Source: Rathayibacter sp. VKM Ac-2759
GTDB lineage: Bacteria > Actinomycetota > Actinomycetes > Actinomycetales > Microbacteriaceae
Length of the DNA stretch: 64,000 bases
Direction of reading: 5' to 3'
Assembly: GCF_009834225.1 (NCBI RefSeq)
Contig: NZ_CP047176.1
Span: 1,488,001-1,552,000, forward strand
Of this stretch, positions 54,496 through 63,151 are shown piece after piece (the first letter of the stretch is position 1; each line of letters starts with the position of its first letter). A model generated the notes under the pieces. That model was not told where the DNA came from. It saw only the letters and a list, made by a program, of their open reading frames with translations, and did no database searches. The position numbers and the translations under genes are program-made.

Positions 54496-55188
54496 CTATC
54501 GGAGGGGGTTGTCGAGCTGGGAGAGCCGCAGCAGATGGCAGGTGTCGTAGGTCGGGCCGCAGACGATGAACACCGTGAACGTCACCGGATGTTCGGAGGC
54601 GACCGGTTCGTTGTTCCAGAGGCCAGAGCGGTGGCGGGTGCCCTCGATTGTGTAGGCGGTCGTTCCCGCAGCGAGCTGTCCCGGGTGAGCCTGGCCGATG
54701 GCGGTGTCCCAGGCATCGGGGACGAACAGGGTGTCGATGGTGAGGTGCTGGGTCGTGGCGTACTGGCGCAGCTCGACCCACGCTTCCCGGGTGGGCAGGT
54801 AGGTGGCGATGTCGGAGGCAAGCCCGGCTTGCTCGGCGCCAGTGGGGTCGCCGACAGCAAGGAGAACTGAGGTGTAGTCCAGGGGCATGAATCCGGACGC
54901 GGTGTCCCAGGCGAACAGGGCGGTTGCAACGTTGCGGGCGAAGGTCTCCGGATCGTCCGACCCGGCTACGACGGGCAGGTGTGGTGTCGCAGTCGGCGCC
55001 GGGGCGGTAGGTGTCGTGGCGATTGGCCCAGGACCGGTCGAGCCGCTGTCGGTGCCTGCTGGCGTGGGTGGTCCGGTGATCAGGCCGTAGACGCCGACAC
55101 CGGCCAGCACGAGAACCGCCGCGACTGCGGCGAGCACGGCGATCCACCGGCGACGGATACGGGGGTCAGTGAGGTCGGGTGTCTTCAT
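54496..55188 (-). CDS. Bitopic conjugal transfer protein, VirB8-like
   Basis: The 230-residue protein has a short cytoplasmic start (MKTPDLTDPRIRRR), one membrane helix (about 16-40), a Thr/Pro/Ala linker and an extracellular domain from about 75 (DPETFARNVATALFAWDTASGF...). The topology and NTF2-like pattern fit TcpC/VirB8 proteins. I chose ATG 55188; a GTG at 55203 is in frame. It lies 18 nt before the hydrolase gene. Confidence 0.72.
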   Translation of the reverse strand: MKTPDLTDPRIRRRWIAVLAAVAAVLVLAGVGVYGLITGPPTPAGTDSGSTGPGPIATTPTAPAPTATPHLPVVAGSDDPETFARNVATALFAWDTASGFMPLDYTSVLLAVGDPTGAEQAGLASDIATYLPTREAWVELRQYATTQHLTIDTLFVPDAWDTAIGQAHPGQLAAGTTAYTIEGTRHRSGLWNNEPVASEHPVTFTVFIVCGPTYDTCHLLRLSQLDNPLR

Positions 55189-55229
55189 GCCCCGTAGGTG
55201 CACTACCGGAACCCAGCGGCGCGGAGTAG

Positions 55230-56243
55230 TCAGAGGGCGCGCAGGTGACCGCCGACGGGCGCGAGGTCGCCGCTGGTCTGTCTGTCGTGGGCGGCACGCA
55301 GCTCGTCTGCGAACCGGCCAGTCCCGGCGACAGTGTCCAGGAAGGACTCAATCTGTTCGTCGCTGAGTTCGGCGGCGAGATGATCGGCGTCGTAGTGGGT
55401 CCACCAGTCGACCAGTTCGCCCCAGGTGAGCACGAACGCCCGTACCGGATACCGCACTGGCTCACCACCTCCATCGGAGGGCGGGATGGGGCGGGGTGTG
55501 TGTTTCTTCGTCTTGCTGTTCTTGGCTCGGGCGAGTGCGTCGGAGGCGAGTTGGTGCAGGTCAGTCTCGCGCTGATCTTGAGCGGTGGTCGCGGTGGCGC
55601 GGACGGATTCGTATATGGGATGCACCGGTGCGCCGGCATCGATGCGTGCCAACTCAGCGGTGACGTGCGCGCGGAGTTCGGTCGGTTGGGCGGGGTCGGC
55701 GGCGATCTGCTCCAGGTAGCCGATCTTGTCGAGGGTCTTGTAGGAGGCCCCGCCCGGGATCATCGCCGCGGCCTGCTCGCGGGTCTTGCCGCGAGGGCCG
55801 GGTGACGGTGGTGGAAATTTTCCACCACCGTCAGCTCCCGGCTGGTGGTCGCTGCTGAACATGGTTGCTGCTTGTCGCCGTTCGGCGTCTTCGGCCATCA
55901 GGGTTTTCAATTCCCGGTAGAGGGCGGCGGCCTCGGTCTGCGTCAGTGGCTTGTGCAGCGCGTTGTCGTCCTGTTCGGCCAGGAGATGTCCGAGGCGGTC
56001 GGATATTCCGGAGCGGACCCACACGTTGACTTTCTTCCATCCGAGACGTGTGATTGCCGCCAGTCGGCGTGCACCGCACACCAGCATCCCATCGGGGGTG
56101 ATCGTGATGGGTTGCAGGAGCCCGTCGCGCTCAATAGACGCAGCAAGTTCATCGATGTCGCCCAGCTCGGTGCGATGCCGGCGTCCGACCCGAATCGAGG
56201 CGACCGTCCGCTCCAACTCGATGAACCCCGATGGCGCTCTCAC
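55230..56243 (-). CDS. ParB/Spo0J-like DNA-binding protein
   Basis: The 337-residue protein carries the ParB N-terminal fold: LGDIDELAASIERDGLLQPITITPDGMLVCGARRLAAITRLGW (about 27-69), then HKPLTQTEAAALYRELKTL. The C-terminal half includes a Trp-rich segment (LTWGELVDWWTHYDADHLAAEL). No ParA is next to it within the element. It may bind element DNA for partition or regulation. GTG start overlaps the upstream stop (GTGA). Confidence 0.85.
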   Translation of the reverse strand: MRAPSGFIELERTVASIRVGRRHRTELGDIDELAASIERDGLLQPITITPDGMLVCGARRLAAITRLGWKKVNVWVRSGISDRLGHLLAEQDDNALHKPLTQTEAAALYRELKTLMAEDAERRQAATMFSSDHQPGADGGGKFPPPSPGPRGKTREQAAAMIPGGASYKTLDKIGYLEQIAADPAQPTELRAHVTAELARIDAGAPVHPIYESVRATATTAQDQRETDLHQLASDALARAKNSKTKKHTPRPIPPSDGGGEPVRYPVRAFVLTWGELVDWWTHYDADHLAAELSDEQIESFLDTVAGTGRFADELRAAHDRQTSGDLAPVGGHLRAL

Positions 56244-57130
56244 CGCGACCCACCCCCGCCAGGTTCGCGAGGTGCGGCGAGAGAGACGGCGAGGACGAGG
56301 TCGTCATCACGCAGCAGCACCGCGACGGGCTCGCCGATCAGCAGCCGTAGCAGCACGCCCCGCCCGGCAGCGGTCGCGGCATAGGCCGGGTGGGGATTGC
56401 CCAGCGCCGCTTTCAATAGGGCAGTCCAAGAGGTCCGGGGGATGTCGAGCTGGGCGCGAGCGTGCTTGTCGCGTCGCAGCGCCTCGTAGGTGGCCTGGCG
56501 GGTGCCAGCCCTGGTCAGTGCCCCGCAGACGTGTTCGATCCCGGCTCGCGCGGTCGACGGCGGCCAGTCCAGCAGGGTGAAGAACGCGATGGCATCCTCT
56601 ACCGCAGCCGACGCCGAGGTGGACGCCCCCGCCGAGGGCTCGTCCTCATCCTGGCTCTTGCCGTCGCCGGTTGGCGTTGGATCGGTGACGTGGAACGCGG
56701 GATCGTAGTCGATCAGGGGATTGTCGCGGTCGCTGAACCGTTCCGGGTCATGGAACGCCGACACATGCGGGCGTCGTGCCTGATGCACTGAGCACAGCAA
56801 GCCTTGGGCACGTTCCTCGAAGATGCAGGTGATCCGTACCGCATGAGTGACCACCGCCCACGGATCGATCGCGGTCCGGGCGGCCCGGGTGCGCATCACG
56901 TCGAACGCTGCGGACGCGGCCTCCCACGGGTCCAACCCGTGCTTGCGCGCCAAGGGCGCGTACTTCTCGGCTACGAATACCATCAGCTCCGCTGCCATTG
57001 GGTCGCGTCGCCATCCGCCCGGCCCTGAGTCGTGGAGCCGGTGCAGCAGGACCCGTAGGCCTTCGCTGGTTGTGTAGTCCTCGACGCTCTTGGTCGGGCG
57101 CTTGGTGGTGGTGTGCGTGTTCTCGGTCAT
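56240..57130 (-). CDS. Hypothetical protein upstream of parB-like gene
   Basis: A 296-residue soluble protein with AGGAGGT before ATG 57130. The first 130 residues are helical (MTENTHTTTKRPTKSVEDYTTSEGLRVLLHRLH..., DPWEAASAAFDVMRTRAARTAIDPWAVVTHAVRITC). An acidic linker (QDEDEPSAGASTSASAA) separates a second helical domain (LDWPPSTARAGIEHVCGALTRAGTRQATYEALRRD). It may bind nucleic acid, but I recognise no family. It overlaps the parB-like gene by 4 nt. Confidence 0.72.
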   Translation of the reverse strand: MTENTHTTTKRPTKSVEDYTTSEGLRVLLHRLHDSGPGGWRRDPMAAELMVFVAEKYAPLARKHGLDPWEAASAAFDVMRTRAARTAIDPWAVVTHAVRITCIFEERAQGLLCSVHQARRPHVSAFHDPERFSDRDNPLIDYDPAFHVTDPTPTGDGKSQDEDEPSAGASTSASAAVEDAIAFFTLLDWPPSTARAGIEHVCGALTRAGTRQATYEALRRDKHARAQLDIPRTSWTALLKAALGNPHPAYAATAAGRGVLLRLLIGEPVAVLLRDDDLVLAVSLAAPREPGGGGSR

Positions 57131-57220
57131 GGTCAGGGCACCTCCTGACACACAGGTGCGCACGCGTCCCCAGCAGACGTCATCGGCGACGTGTTGGTGC
57201 TGGGGGCGCGCATCGTCAGC

Positions 57221-57661
57221 TCACCCCAACCCGATCCCCGAACGCGTCACCCACGACTGTGACCCACCCGAACGACCGAAGTCCGACACCGGCGGTAAAC
57301 GCCGTGCCCGCTCGGCCTCGACGGCTTGTTCGTCGCTGATCCGGCGTCTGCCCGCACGGACGGCCTGTCTCGGGAGGCTACGGGTGCGGCGGGCCAGCTC
57401 GACCTCGAAATCGATACCCCGACCCGCCAACGCGGCACCGTGACGAGCCATCAAATCGGTAGGCCGCACCCACTCCACACCCCGCACACGGCTGACGGAC
57501 GCTCCTGCCGGCGACGTGTCGCTGCCCGGACGGCTGACTCTTGCGGCCTGCACCGCCTCCGGGGTTTCTGTCCTATCGGCACGCTCCGATGAGGCGGGCG
57601 TCGTATCCGGTTCGGGCGCGTGTTGATGGCGCTCGTCTGGCTGGGCGAAATGGCTGCTCAT
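57221..57661 (-). CDS. Hypothetical polar protein (146 aa)
   Basis: The ATG overlaps the stop of the DUF2637 gene (ATGA). The first half is disordered (HFAQPDERHQHAPEPDTTPASSERADRTE). The second half includes VRGVEWVRPTDLMARHGAALAGRGIDFEVELARRTRSLPRQAVRAGRR, a basic helical stretch that may bind nucleic acid. No family recognised. Position within the replication/regulation block suggests an accessory role. Confidence 0.6.
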   Translation of the reverse strand: MSSHFAQPDERHQHAPEPDTTPASSERADRTETPEAVQAARVSRPGSDTSPAGASVSRVRGVEWVRPTDLMARHGAALAGRGIDFEVELARRTRSLPRQAVRAGRRRISDEQAVEAERARRLPPVSDFGRSGGSQSWVTRSGIGLG

Positions 57662-58398
57662 GAGTTCTCCGCCTCCTCGACGTCGGCATCTTCGGTGTCG
57701 TCGGGAAGGTGCGCGCTGGCGAACCACCGGCCCACAGTCGAGGGATGCACCTGGAGCTCGCGGGCAATCTTCTTGTTAGACCACCCCCGGCCATGGAGCT
57801 CCCGGGCATGGTCGCGCCGATCCGCGGCAGCAACCGTGCGGAGCGGTGCTTCCTCAACAGCGGGGAGTCGTTTCAAGAGCGTGCTCCCAACGCGCGGCGG
57901 TGCGACGGGGCTTCGTTGCGCGGTCGTGGTGCCTGAGACTTGCGGCGTCTCCTCAGCGGTTGACGGCTCCCCAGCGGTGGGGAGGGGGCGGGTGAGGATG
58001 ACGGTCAGATGGGTGATCGCCAGCAGCACAACCGGCGGGACTGCCGCCACACTCGCGGCCAGCACACCTGGGACATCGGCGTCGGCGGCGACGACGGCGT
58101 GAATCGCGTTCGCGGTCACAGACACGGCGGCCCCGCCGACCAGCAGCGCCCATGGGTACCAGGCCGACCGCTGTCCGGCCAGAGCGACGACGGCGACCGT
58201 GGCGACCACGATGATCCCGTCCACGATCAGCGGCCAAGCCCACGCTTGTTCCTCACCGATCCCGGACCGGGCGGCGAGATCCGACAACGCCGTGAAGCTG
58301 AGCCAGAACGCCCCGGCGGCGATGAACACCGTCCCGGCCACAGCCGTCACTACCGCCCAGTGCCGGCCCGCCTGCTTGTCGAGAACGGAGGTGGCCAT
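57658..58398 (-). CDS. DUF2637 membrane protein with C-terminal HTH
   Basis: The 246-residue protein has four membrane helices (about 15-135: VTAVAGTVFIAAGAFWLSFTAL, PLIVDGIIVVATVAVVAL, YPWALLVGGAAVSVTANAIHA, VAAVPPVVLLAITHLTVIL). A cytoplasmic tail ends in an HTH, ARELHGRGWSNKKIARELQVHPSTVGRWF. DUF2637 proteins are known from actinomycete conjugative plasmids (Spd-like). A membrane-tethered DNA-binding role is inferred. TGATG overlap with the primase gene. Confidence 0.85.
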   Translation of the reverse strand: MATSVLDKQAGRHWAVVTAVAGTVFIAAGAFWLSFTALSDLAARSGIGEEQAWAWPLIVDGIIVVATVAVVALAGQRSAWYPWALLVGGAAVSVTANAIHAVVAADADVPGVLAASVAAVPPVVLLAITHLTVILTRPLPTAGEPSTAEETPQVSGTTTAQRSPVAPPRVGSTLLKRLPAVEEAPLRTVAAADRRDHARELHGRGWSNKKIARELQVHPSTVGRWFASAHLPDDTEDADVEEAENS

Positions 58399-59342
58399 CA
58401 CAGGACCCGCGTATTCGACGGACCCACAGCAGCAGGATCTCCGGCAAACCAGATGTCTGCCTCTGAAGGTGCCAAGGCTCGCACCGAGGCCGAGGCCGCC
58501 TCCCTGTCGGGATGAGCGGCACGGTAGGCAGAACGGATGGTTGTGATGATCTCCCGTTCACCCAAACCCGCATCCGAAGCAGCAGCGCCCAGTACGTCGA
58601 GGGCATTGGAGGTTGGCAGGCCGTTCTCCGCAAGCCGGCACGCGGCCCAGAACAGGCTGCGGTTCCGCTCACCCTCCGCGCGTCCAGCGACCCACGCCGC
58701 CAACCGCGACACATCCGCACCTTGCCGCCGAGCTGTATTCATGGGCTCGCGAACTGTGGGGCGCGGGTCGAGGAAATCTCGCAACCGATCCGAGTCGAGC
58801 ACCGAGGACGTTCCGGCCTCGACCCGCCGCACCCGATAACCGACAACGTCTCCGGCGATGGACATCCGTGAGGGTGGGACGACGATGTATCCGCCGTCGC
58901 CACGGAAGTCGATCCCCGCGCGCGCCGCCTGCCAGGACCGTTGCACCTGACCAGGCGTTGATCGGTAGTAGGCGTGCATCCCGCCGGACGGCGTGGATAC
59001 CAGGAGCTGCCACCCGTCCAGCAGATCCGCTCGATGGGCGCGCGAGAAACCACGAAACCCATCGATAGGGCCATGGACATCGACATCCACCACGACCATT
59101 CCCGAGGGTGCGCCGGTCGGGACGCCGATGTTCGCCCCGGGAGACCGGCCCCACCATGCGGCTACTCGGTCGGCGTCGGTGGTGGCGTCGTGGAAGCCGT
59201 GCTCGGTCAGCGGTCGCTTCCCGCCCGGTATGCACGGGAACACCGGTACTCCCACGCGGGCCAGCTCTTCGGCGGCAGCAGGCAACGACTGCGGGGCGGA
59301 TGGTCGCGTCAGCGCACGGGCGAACACGTCTGGAAGGGCCAT
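58398..59342 (-). CDS. Bifunctional DNA primase/polymerase (prim-pol domain)
   Basis: A 314-residue protein with the Prim-Pol fold: GVPVFPCIPGGKRPL, catalytic Asp pair in MVVVDVDVHG (D86, D88), STPSGGMHAYY (116-126) and GIDFRGDGGYIVVPPS. It probably primes replication of the element after transfer. The C-terminal helical part (about 210-290) resembles primase C-terminal domains. ATG 59342 overlaps the ardC stop (TGATG); GTG 59345 is an alternative. Confidence 0.9.
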   Translation of the reverse strand: MALPDVFARALTRPSAPQSLPAAAEELARVGVPVFPCIPGGKRPLTEHGFHDATTDADRVAAWWGRSPGANIGVPTGAPSGMVVVDVDVHGPIDGFRGFSRAHRADLLDGWQLLVSTPSGGMHAYYRSTPGQVQRSWQAARAGIDFRGDGGYIVVPPSRMSIAGDVVGYRVRRVEAGTSSVLDSDRLRDFLDPRPTVREPMNTARRQGADVSRLAAWVAGRAEGERNRSLFWAACRLAENGLPTSNALDVLGAAASDAGLGEREIITTIRSAYRAAHPDREAASASVRALAPSEADIWFAGDPAAVGPSNTRVL

Positions 59343-60448
59343 CACATGCCTCTCTCTCGCGCCGTTGCGGTTGCTACGGTCGTGACCCGCGCGCCAGCGT
59401 CATGTAGTAACGCTGCGCGTTCGGGCGCTGACCGTTCGCTACCGGGCTGGGTCCGTTGCGGTGTCTCGCGGTCCAAACCCGGTGGGGTGCCGTCCCCGAT
59501 CTGGGTGGTATCGAGCTGGTCGAGGATTCCCATCGCGGTCTTGCGAACCCGCTCACCGGTGGTCTTGACGATCTCGACCGGCTCCTTTCCGTCGACCCTG
59601 GCCGCCCACGTCGACACGTACGGAATCGTGTAACCAGACGTGTCCATGCCGTGGGCAGCGCCGATCATCAGCGCGACCGACTCTGCCTCGACCTCCCCGA
59701 TTCCACGATGCTGGCGAGCGTTCTCGGCGTCAGGGACGTGCATGAGCACATGACCGAGTTCGTGAGCGAGAGTCTTCACCTGCGAGGCCGGGTCCATGTT
59801 TTCTCGCACCGCCACCGTCTTCGCGGTGTAGTCCGTCATCCCGTTGGCACCGTGGATCATCCCCTCATGCGGGACCCGCAGCACCTCAAACCCGCGCTCC
59901 TCGACCACGGTTGCCAGTCCGCGCCATAGACCGGCAGGTGCCTCGCCTTTCAGCAGGCGTGGTGAGGGCGGTTCCGGGATCGGGTCTCCAGCCGTCTGCG
60001 CGACATCCCACACGTAGGCAGGGCGGGCGGCGATCATCTTCGACCGCACGACCTCGCCCGGCCGGGGCCTATCGCCCTTCCCAAGCCGACGCCATGAATC
60101 GGAGGCAGCGGGATTCGATGAGGCGAAGCGTCCCGTTACCGGGGCGAAGATCATGTACCCCGACTGGCCCTTCTCCACCTGACGGCCCAACCCCTGCCAC
60201 TGCCTGTAACCCGCGACAAAGGACGGCATCGGGTCGGGCACGCGACCTGCCTCGTAGGCGGCCTCATGCTGCGCCCAGATCAGCAACGTGTTGGAAAACG
60301 ATCGCGCCCGAAACCGTGCCGCGAACGCGAGCGCCCGAGCCCAGTCATCACCGGAGACGAGCTGTTCCACAGCGCCGGTCAGGCGCTCATGCAGCTCGTC
60401 GAGCTTTGCCTCCCGCGCCTCCTGGGATTGCTCCCGCGTTCTGGCCAT
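59342..60448 (-). CDS. ArdC-like antirestriction protein with zinc peptidase motif
   Basis: The 368-residue protein has an N-terminal ssDNA-binding ArdC domain (about 15-110: ARALAFAARFRARSFSNTLLIW, GYRQWQGLGRQVEKGQSGYMIF) and an ImmA/IrrE-like metallopeptidase part with HELGH (229-233). Such proteins shield incoming DNA from host restriction. GGGAGGAG lies 8 nt before the ATG. It is first in the long minus-strand transfer/replication operon, as expected for an early-expressed gene. A disordered C-terminal tail of about 60 residues follows. Confidence 0.88.
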   Translation of the reverse strand: MARTREQSQEAREAKLDELHERLTGAVEQLVSGDDWARALAFAARFRARSFSNTLLIWAQHEAAYEAGRVPDPMPSFVAGYRQWQGLGRQVEKGQSGYMIFAPVTGRFASSNPAASDSWRRLGKGDRPRPGEVVRSKMIAARPAYVWDVAQTAGDPIPEPPSPRLLKGEAPAGLWRGLATVVEERGFEVLRVPHEGMIHGANGMTDYTAKTVAVRENMDPASQVKTLAHELGHVLMHVPDAENARQHRGIGEVEAESVALMIGAAHGMDTSGYTIPYVSTWAARVDGKEPVEIVKTTGERVRKTAMGILDQLDTTQIGDGTPPGLDRETPQRTQPGSERSAPERAALLHDAGARVTTVATATARERGM

Positions 60449-60681
60449 GGCCTGGTCTCCTCCCGATACCCTGAGCACCGGGCCGATCGGGCTCGGTGAC
60501 CATCAGGTACGCCGGGACCACCAGCAATGAGACGGACAGCGAAACGAGCGATGTGACCGTCGGGCGCGGCGGTGAACCCAACGAGTCTTCACCGGATTAC
60601 CAGCCAATTAGCCACCTCGGGCGAAGCATCGGGCGAGGATGCGGATGCATGTACCGCCGATGCGCACATGTGTATCGCGAC
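60449..60681 (-). other. Intergenic region holding the likely promoter of the ardC operon
   Basis: No convincing gene is seen in these 233 nt. Because ardC is the first gene of the long minus-strand series, the operon promoter should be here; I could not fix a -35/-10 pair. The base composition is less GC-rich than the flanking genes. Confidence 0.4.
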
Positions 60682-61611
60682 TCAGACTGTGAACGTTTGT
60701 CGGCTCAGTTGTCGGTACCTGACCGGAGTTACTCCAACGGCTTGGCGAAACATCCTTGCGGCATGGCCCCGGCTCTGCCAGCCCACCTGCCGCATCGCCA
60801 CTTCGACGGGTAGGTCTGTGTCTCGCAGCAATCGCGCTAAACCCTCGGCGCGCACGGTCGACAGGTAGGTCATTGGCGTCTTACCGTAGGCATCCACAAA
60901 CACTCGGCCGAGTTGCGACGGCGACAAGTGCACAGCAGCGGCGAGAACTTGGAGTGTCCACTGTTTCTCGGGGTGGTTGTGGAGCAGTTCGAGCGCCTCT
61001 CGGGCTTCGGCGCGCAACGGTGCAAACCGGCGAAGCGACGGAGGGCCAGGCCGGCGGGTCGTCTTCCGATCGCTAGGAATGCGGCGCACTGGGGTGGTCC
61101 TCATATAGGGAGTAATCACGTCGAGCACCGCGAAAAGTAGGGCTTGCATCCGAAAGAACCGATCCGAATCTGCGCCGTCGATGCTCAGTGCCACTAGTTC
61201 GTCCAGCCAGGGCATGAGCATCCCGGCGCGCTCCTCGCCGAGGCGCACTATTTGGGCTGGTTCGGAGTACAGCTCGTTAGCGAAGCCTTGCGCATCCCAT
61301 CGGTCGGCGAGCAGCGCGGCGTGCTGCCAAAACACCTGGTCGATGATGTATTCATGGTCGAGGTAAAGGGTGCTGACAGTGATTGAGCCTTCGGGCTCGC
61401 TTCCACACAGCGTGTCGGCAGCAAGAGCGATGACGTCACCGACTTTTACGGGTTTCTCGCCGAACTCACTTCGCACGATCGCGGAGCCATGACGAACGAA
61501 GATCACCTTGACACAGTCGTAGGCCACCGGCTCCATGGGGTGATGTATCGTCCGGGTGCGTGCCACTATCGGACTGAACGGACGCGCCGGACCAAGGTTG
61601 GCGTGATTCAT
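60682..61611 (-). CDS. AraC family transcriptional regulator
   Basis: A 309-residue protein with an N-terminal cupin-like sensor (VIFVRHGSAIVRSEFGEKPVKVGDVIALAAD, about 35-70) and a C-terminal double HTH (about 205-305: WTLQVLAAAVHLSPSQLGRVFVDAYGKTPMTYLSTVRAEGLARLLRDTDLPVEVAMRQVGWQSRGH). It is cargo, separate from the transfer operon. It could control the alpha/beta hydrolase gene upstream. The ligand is unknown. Confidence 0.9.
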   Translation of the reverse strand: MNHANLGPARPFSPIVARTRTIHHPMEPVAYDCVKVIFVRHGSAIVRSEFGEKPVKVGDVIALAADTLCGSEPEGSITVSTLYLDHEYIIDQVFWQHAALLADRWDAQGFANELYSEPAQIVRLGEERAGMLMPWLDELVALSIDGADSDRFFRMQALLFAVLDVITPYMRTTPVRRIPSDRKTTRRPGPPSLRRFAPLRAEAREALELLHNHPEKQWTLQVLAAAVHLSPSQLGRVFVDAYGKTPMTYLSTVRAEGLARLLRDTDLPVEVAMRQVGWQSRGHAARMFRQAVGVTPVRYRQLSRQTFTV

Positions 61612-61649
61612 GACGGCGGCGGTTTGTGATATCCGGACAAGTGCGGCAA

Positions 61650-62018
61650 CTATCTGCCGGAGGCGCGTCGACGATTCAGGCCGAGTTGCCCGCGGAGGCG
61701 CGTCACGGTGCGAGCGCTGATTTGGACCTGGACTTGTTGGAGTTTGAAAGCGGTTCGAGATGCCGACAATTTGTGTTCACGGCGCATCCCTTCGATCTGC
61801 GTCTTCGCATCGCCGCCCGTCCCAGGGGGCTTCCGGTCGAGCTCGCATGATCTGTCGAGAAGTCCGGCCGCGCTGAACTGCCGGTATCGATTCACCCGCT
61901 TGGACGCGGTTGCCCGCGAGATTCCCATCTCGCGGGCAACTTGAGCGATCGGGCGGGATCGGCAGCGTTCGAGGAGCCGATGGCGGCCCTCAACCGTGAG
62001 CGGAGCGTTCGCGTGCGT
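61650..62018 (-). pseudogene. IS481-type transposase, N-terminal remnant
   Basis: About 123 codons match the HTH half of IS481 transposases: THANAPLTVEGRHRLLERC, IAQVAREMGISRATASKRVNRY and KLSASRTAFKLQQ. The usual ATG is replaced (Ser-Thr instead of Met) and a stop follows GLNRRR, just before the DDE catalytic domain, which is missing. It is a dead fragment of an insertion sequence between the AraC and hydrolase genes. No terminal inverted repeats recognised. Confidence 0.82.
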
Positions 62019-62064
62019 GCTCGACTTGCGACGCCGTGGAGCCGGCGCCCTCTCAGTCAACGAC

Positions 62065-62808
62065 TCAGCCGAGATGGCGGGCGAAGAAGCGGACGGCATC
62101 CTCACCTGCGAATCGCGGGACGCCTGTATGACCACCCATATTGGCGCAGAGCGTCTTCTCAGTCGATGAGAAGGCGTCGAAAAGATCGAGAGCCATTCCC
62201 CGGTCATTCCCCTCGTCATCCCACTGGAGGAGAACGTGCAGCGGGATGGTGACCTGGCGCGCCTCTTCCATCGTGACACGCGGCACGTAGCTGCCAGCGA
62301 AGAGTCCCGCTGCCGCGATACGCGAGTCGATGGCCGCGAGGCGTGTGCCAATCGCGATCACGCCGCCCGAGAAGCCAACTTTCTCGCCGATCTCGGGGAG
62401 GTCGAGGACCTCGTCGAGAGTGATCTGCCACTCTGGTACAGCCTGGTCGGTGAGCGGAAGGATCAGTCGGTCTACAAGGTCCGCTCCGGGCTGGTCGCCC
62501 GTGGAGATTGCACGGATGAGGTCTGCTCGAGCCTGCTCTACGCCGGGTAGCGGGATGCGGGTGCCCGCCCCAGGCAGCTCTATGGAGACCGCAGCGAAGC
62601 CTTGCGCTGCGGCGCTGAGCGCCCGTGCAACGAGGCGGGGATACATCCGTCGAATCCCAAACCCGCCGGGCTGGCCCAACAAAATGAGTGGAACTGGCGT
62701 GGACGAGGAAGCTGCTGCTGGCGTCCACAAAATGCCGGAGAAATCACCGAGAGTGAACTCACGCTCGGTGGTGCCGTCGTCGAGAATCTGTTCAGAAGTG
62801 AGGTGCAT
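62065..62808 (-). CDS. Alpha/beta hydrolase
   Basis: The 247-residue enzyme has an alpha/beta-hydrolase fold with nucleophile Ser in VGFSGGVIAIG (S147), Asp in LLQWDDEGND (about 197) and His in MGGHTGVP (H227). The oxyanion region reads LILLGQPGGFG. GAAAGG precedes the ATG. The substrate is unknown; it may be an esterase or dienelactone-hydrolase relative. It is cargo beside an AraC regulator and an IS481 remnant. Confidence 0.87.
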   Translation of the reverse strand: MHLTSEQILDDGTTEREFTLGDFSGILWTPAAASSSTPVPLILLGQPGGFGIRRMYPRLVARALSAAAQGFAAVSIELPGAGTRIPLPGVEQARADLIRAISTGDQPGADLVDRLILPLTDQAVPEWQITLDEVLDLPEIGEKVGFSGGVIAIGTRLAAIDSRIAAAGLFAGSYVPRVTMEEARQVTIPLHVLLQWDDEGNDRGMALDLFDAFSSTEKTLCANMGGHTGVPRFAGEDAVRFFARHLG

Positions 62809-63151
62809 GGTCGTGCCTTTCGGGAGTGCTGCAAATATGCGGCGCTCCCAGACGACCTATCGCCCGACCGTGACTCCCCAGAGGAGCACCAACGTCAATT
62901 CGTTCACGGGTACCACCTCCTCAAATTCCTGCACGGACGCCTCAGCATATCAGCACCCAGCTCAGCAACAACTAGCAGTTCAGTGACGAGCCGTCGCGCG
63001 GCGAGAGTCGTAGGCGCACCCGCGCGGAGCCGCCCGGAACAAGTCCTGTCCCGGCGCTGCCAGATCCATTCACAGAGCTGCCAGATCCATTCACAGAGCT
63101 GCCACGCCTCTTGCAGGTCGAGGAGCGGCACCCGTGCCGGAGAATGGGTGA
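62809..63151. other. Gene-free stretch with a 21-nt tandem repeat
   Basis: This 343-nt gap lies between divergent genes. It contains two perfect 21-nt copies (63056-63076 and 63077-63097) plus 7 nt of a third. I see no other gene or RNA in it; promoters for both flanking genes should be here. Confidence 0.5.
63056..63104 (+). repeat. 21-nt tandem repeat upstream of the HNH-like gene
   Basis: The unit begins GCTGCCAGATCCATTCACAG and repeats 2.3 times without mismatch, ending about 47 nt before the ATG at 63152. It may be an operator array or recent slippage. Confidence 0.85.

Noticed and set aside
60387..60581. 64-codon minus-strand frame with a hydrophobic stretch
   Set aside because: It overlaps the start and Shine-Dalgarno sequence of the ardC gene and has no ribosome-binding site of its own.
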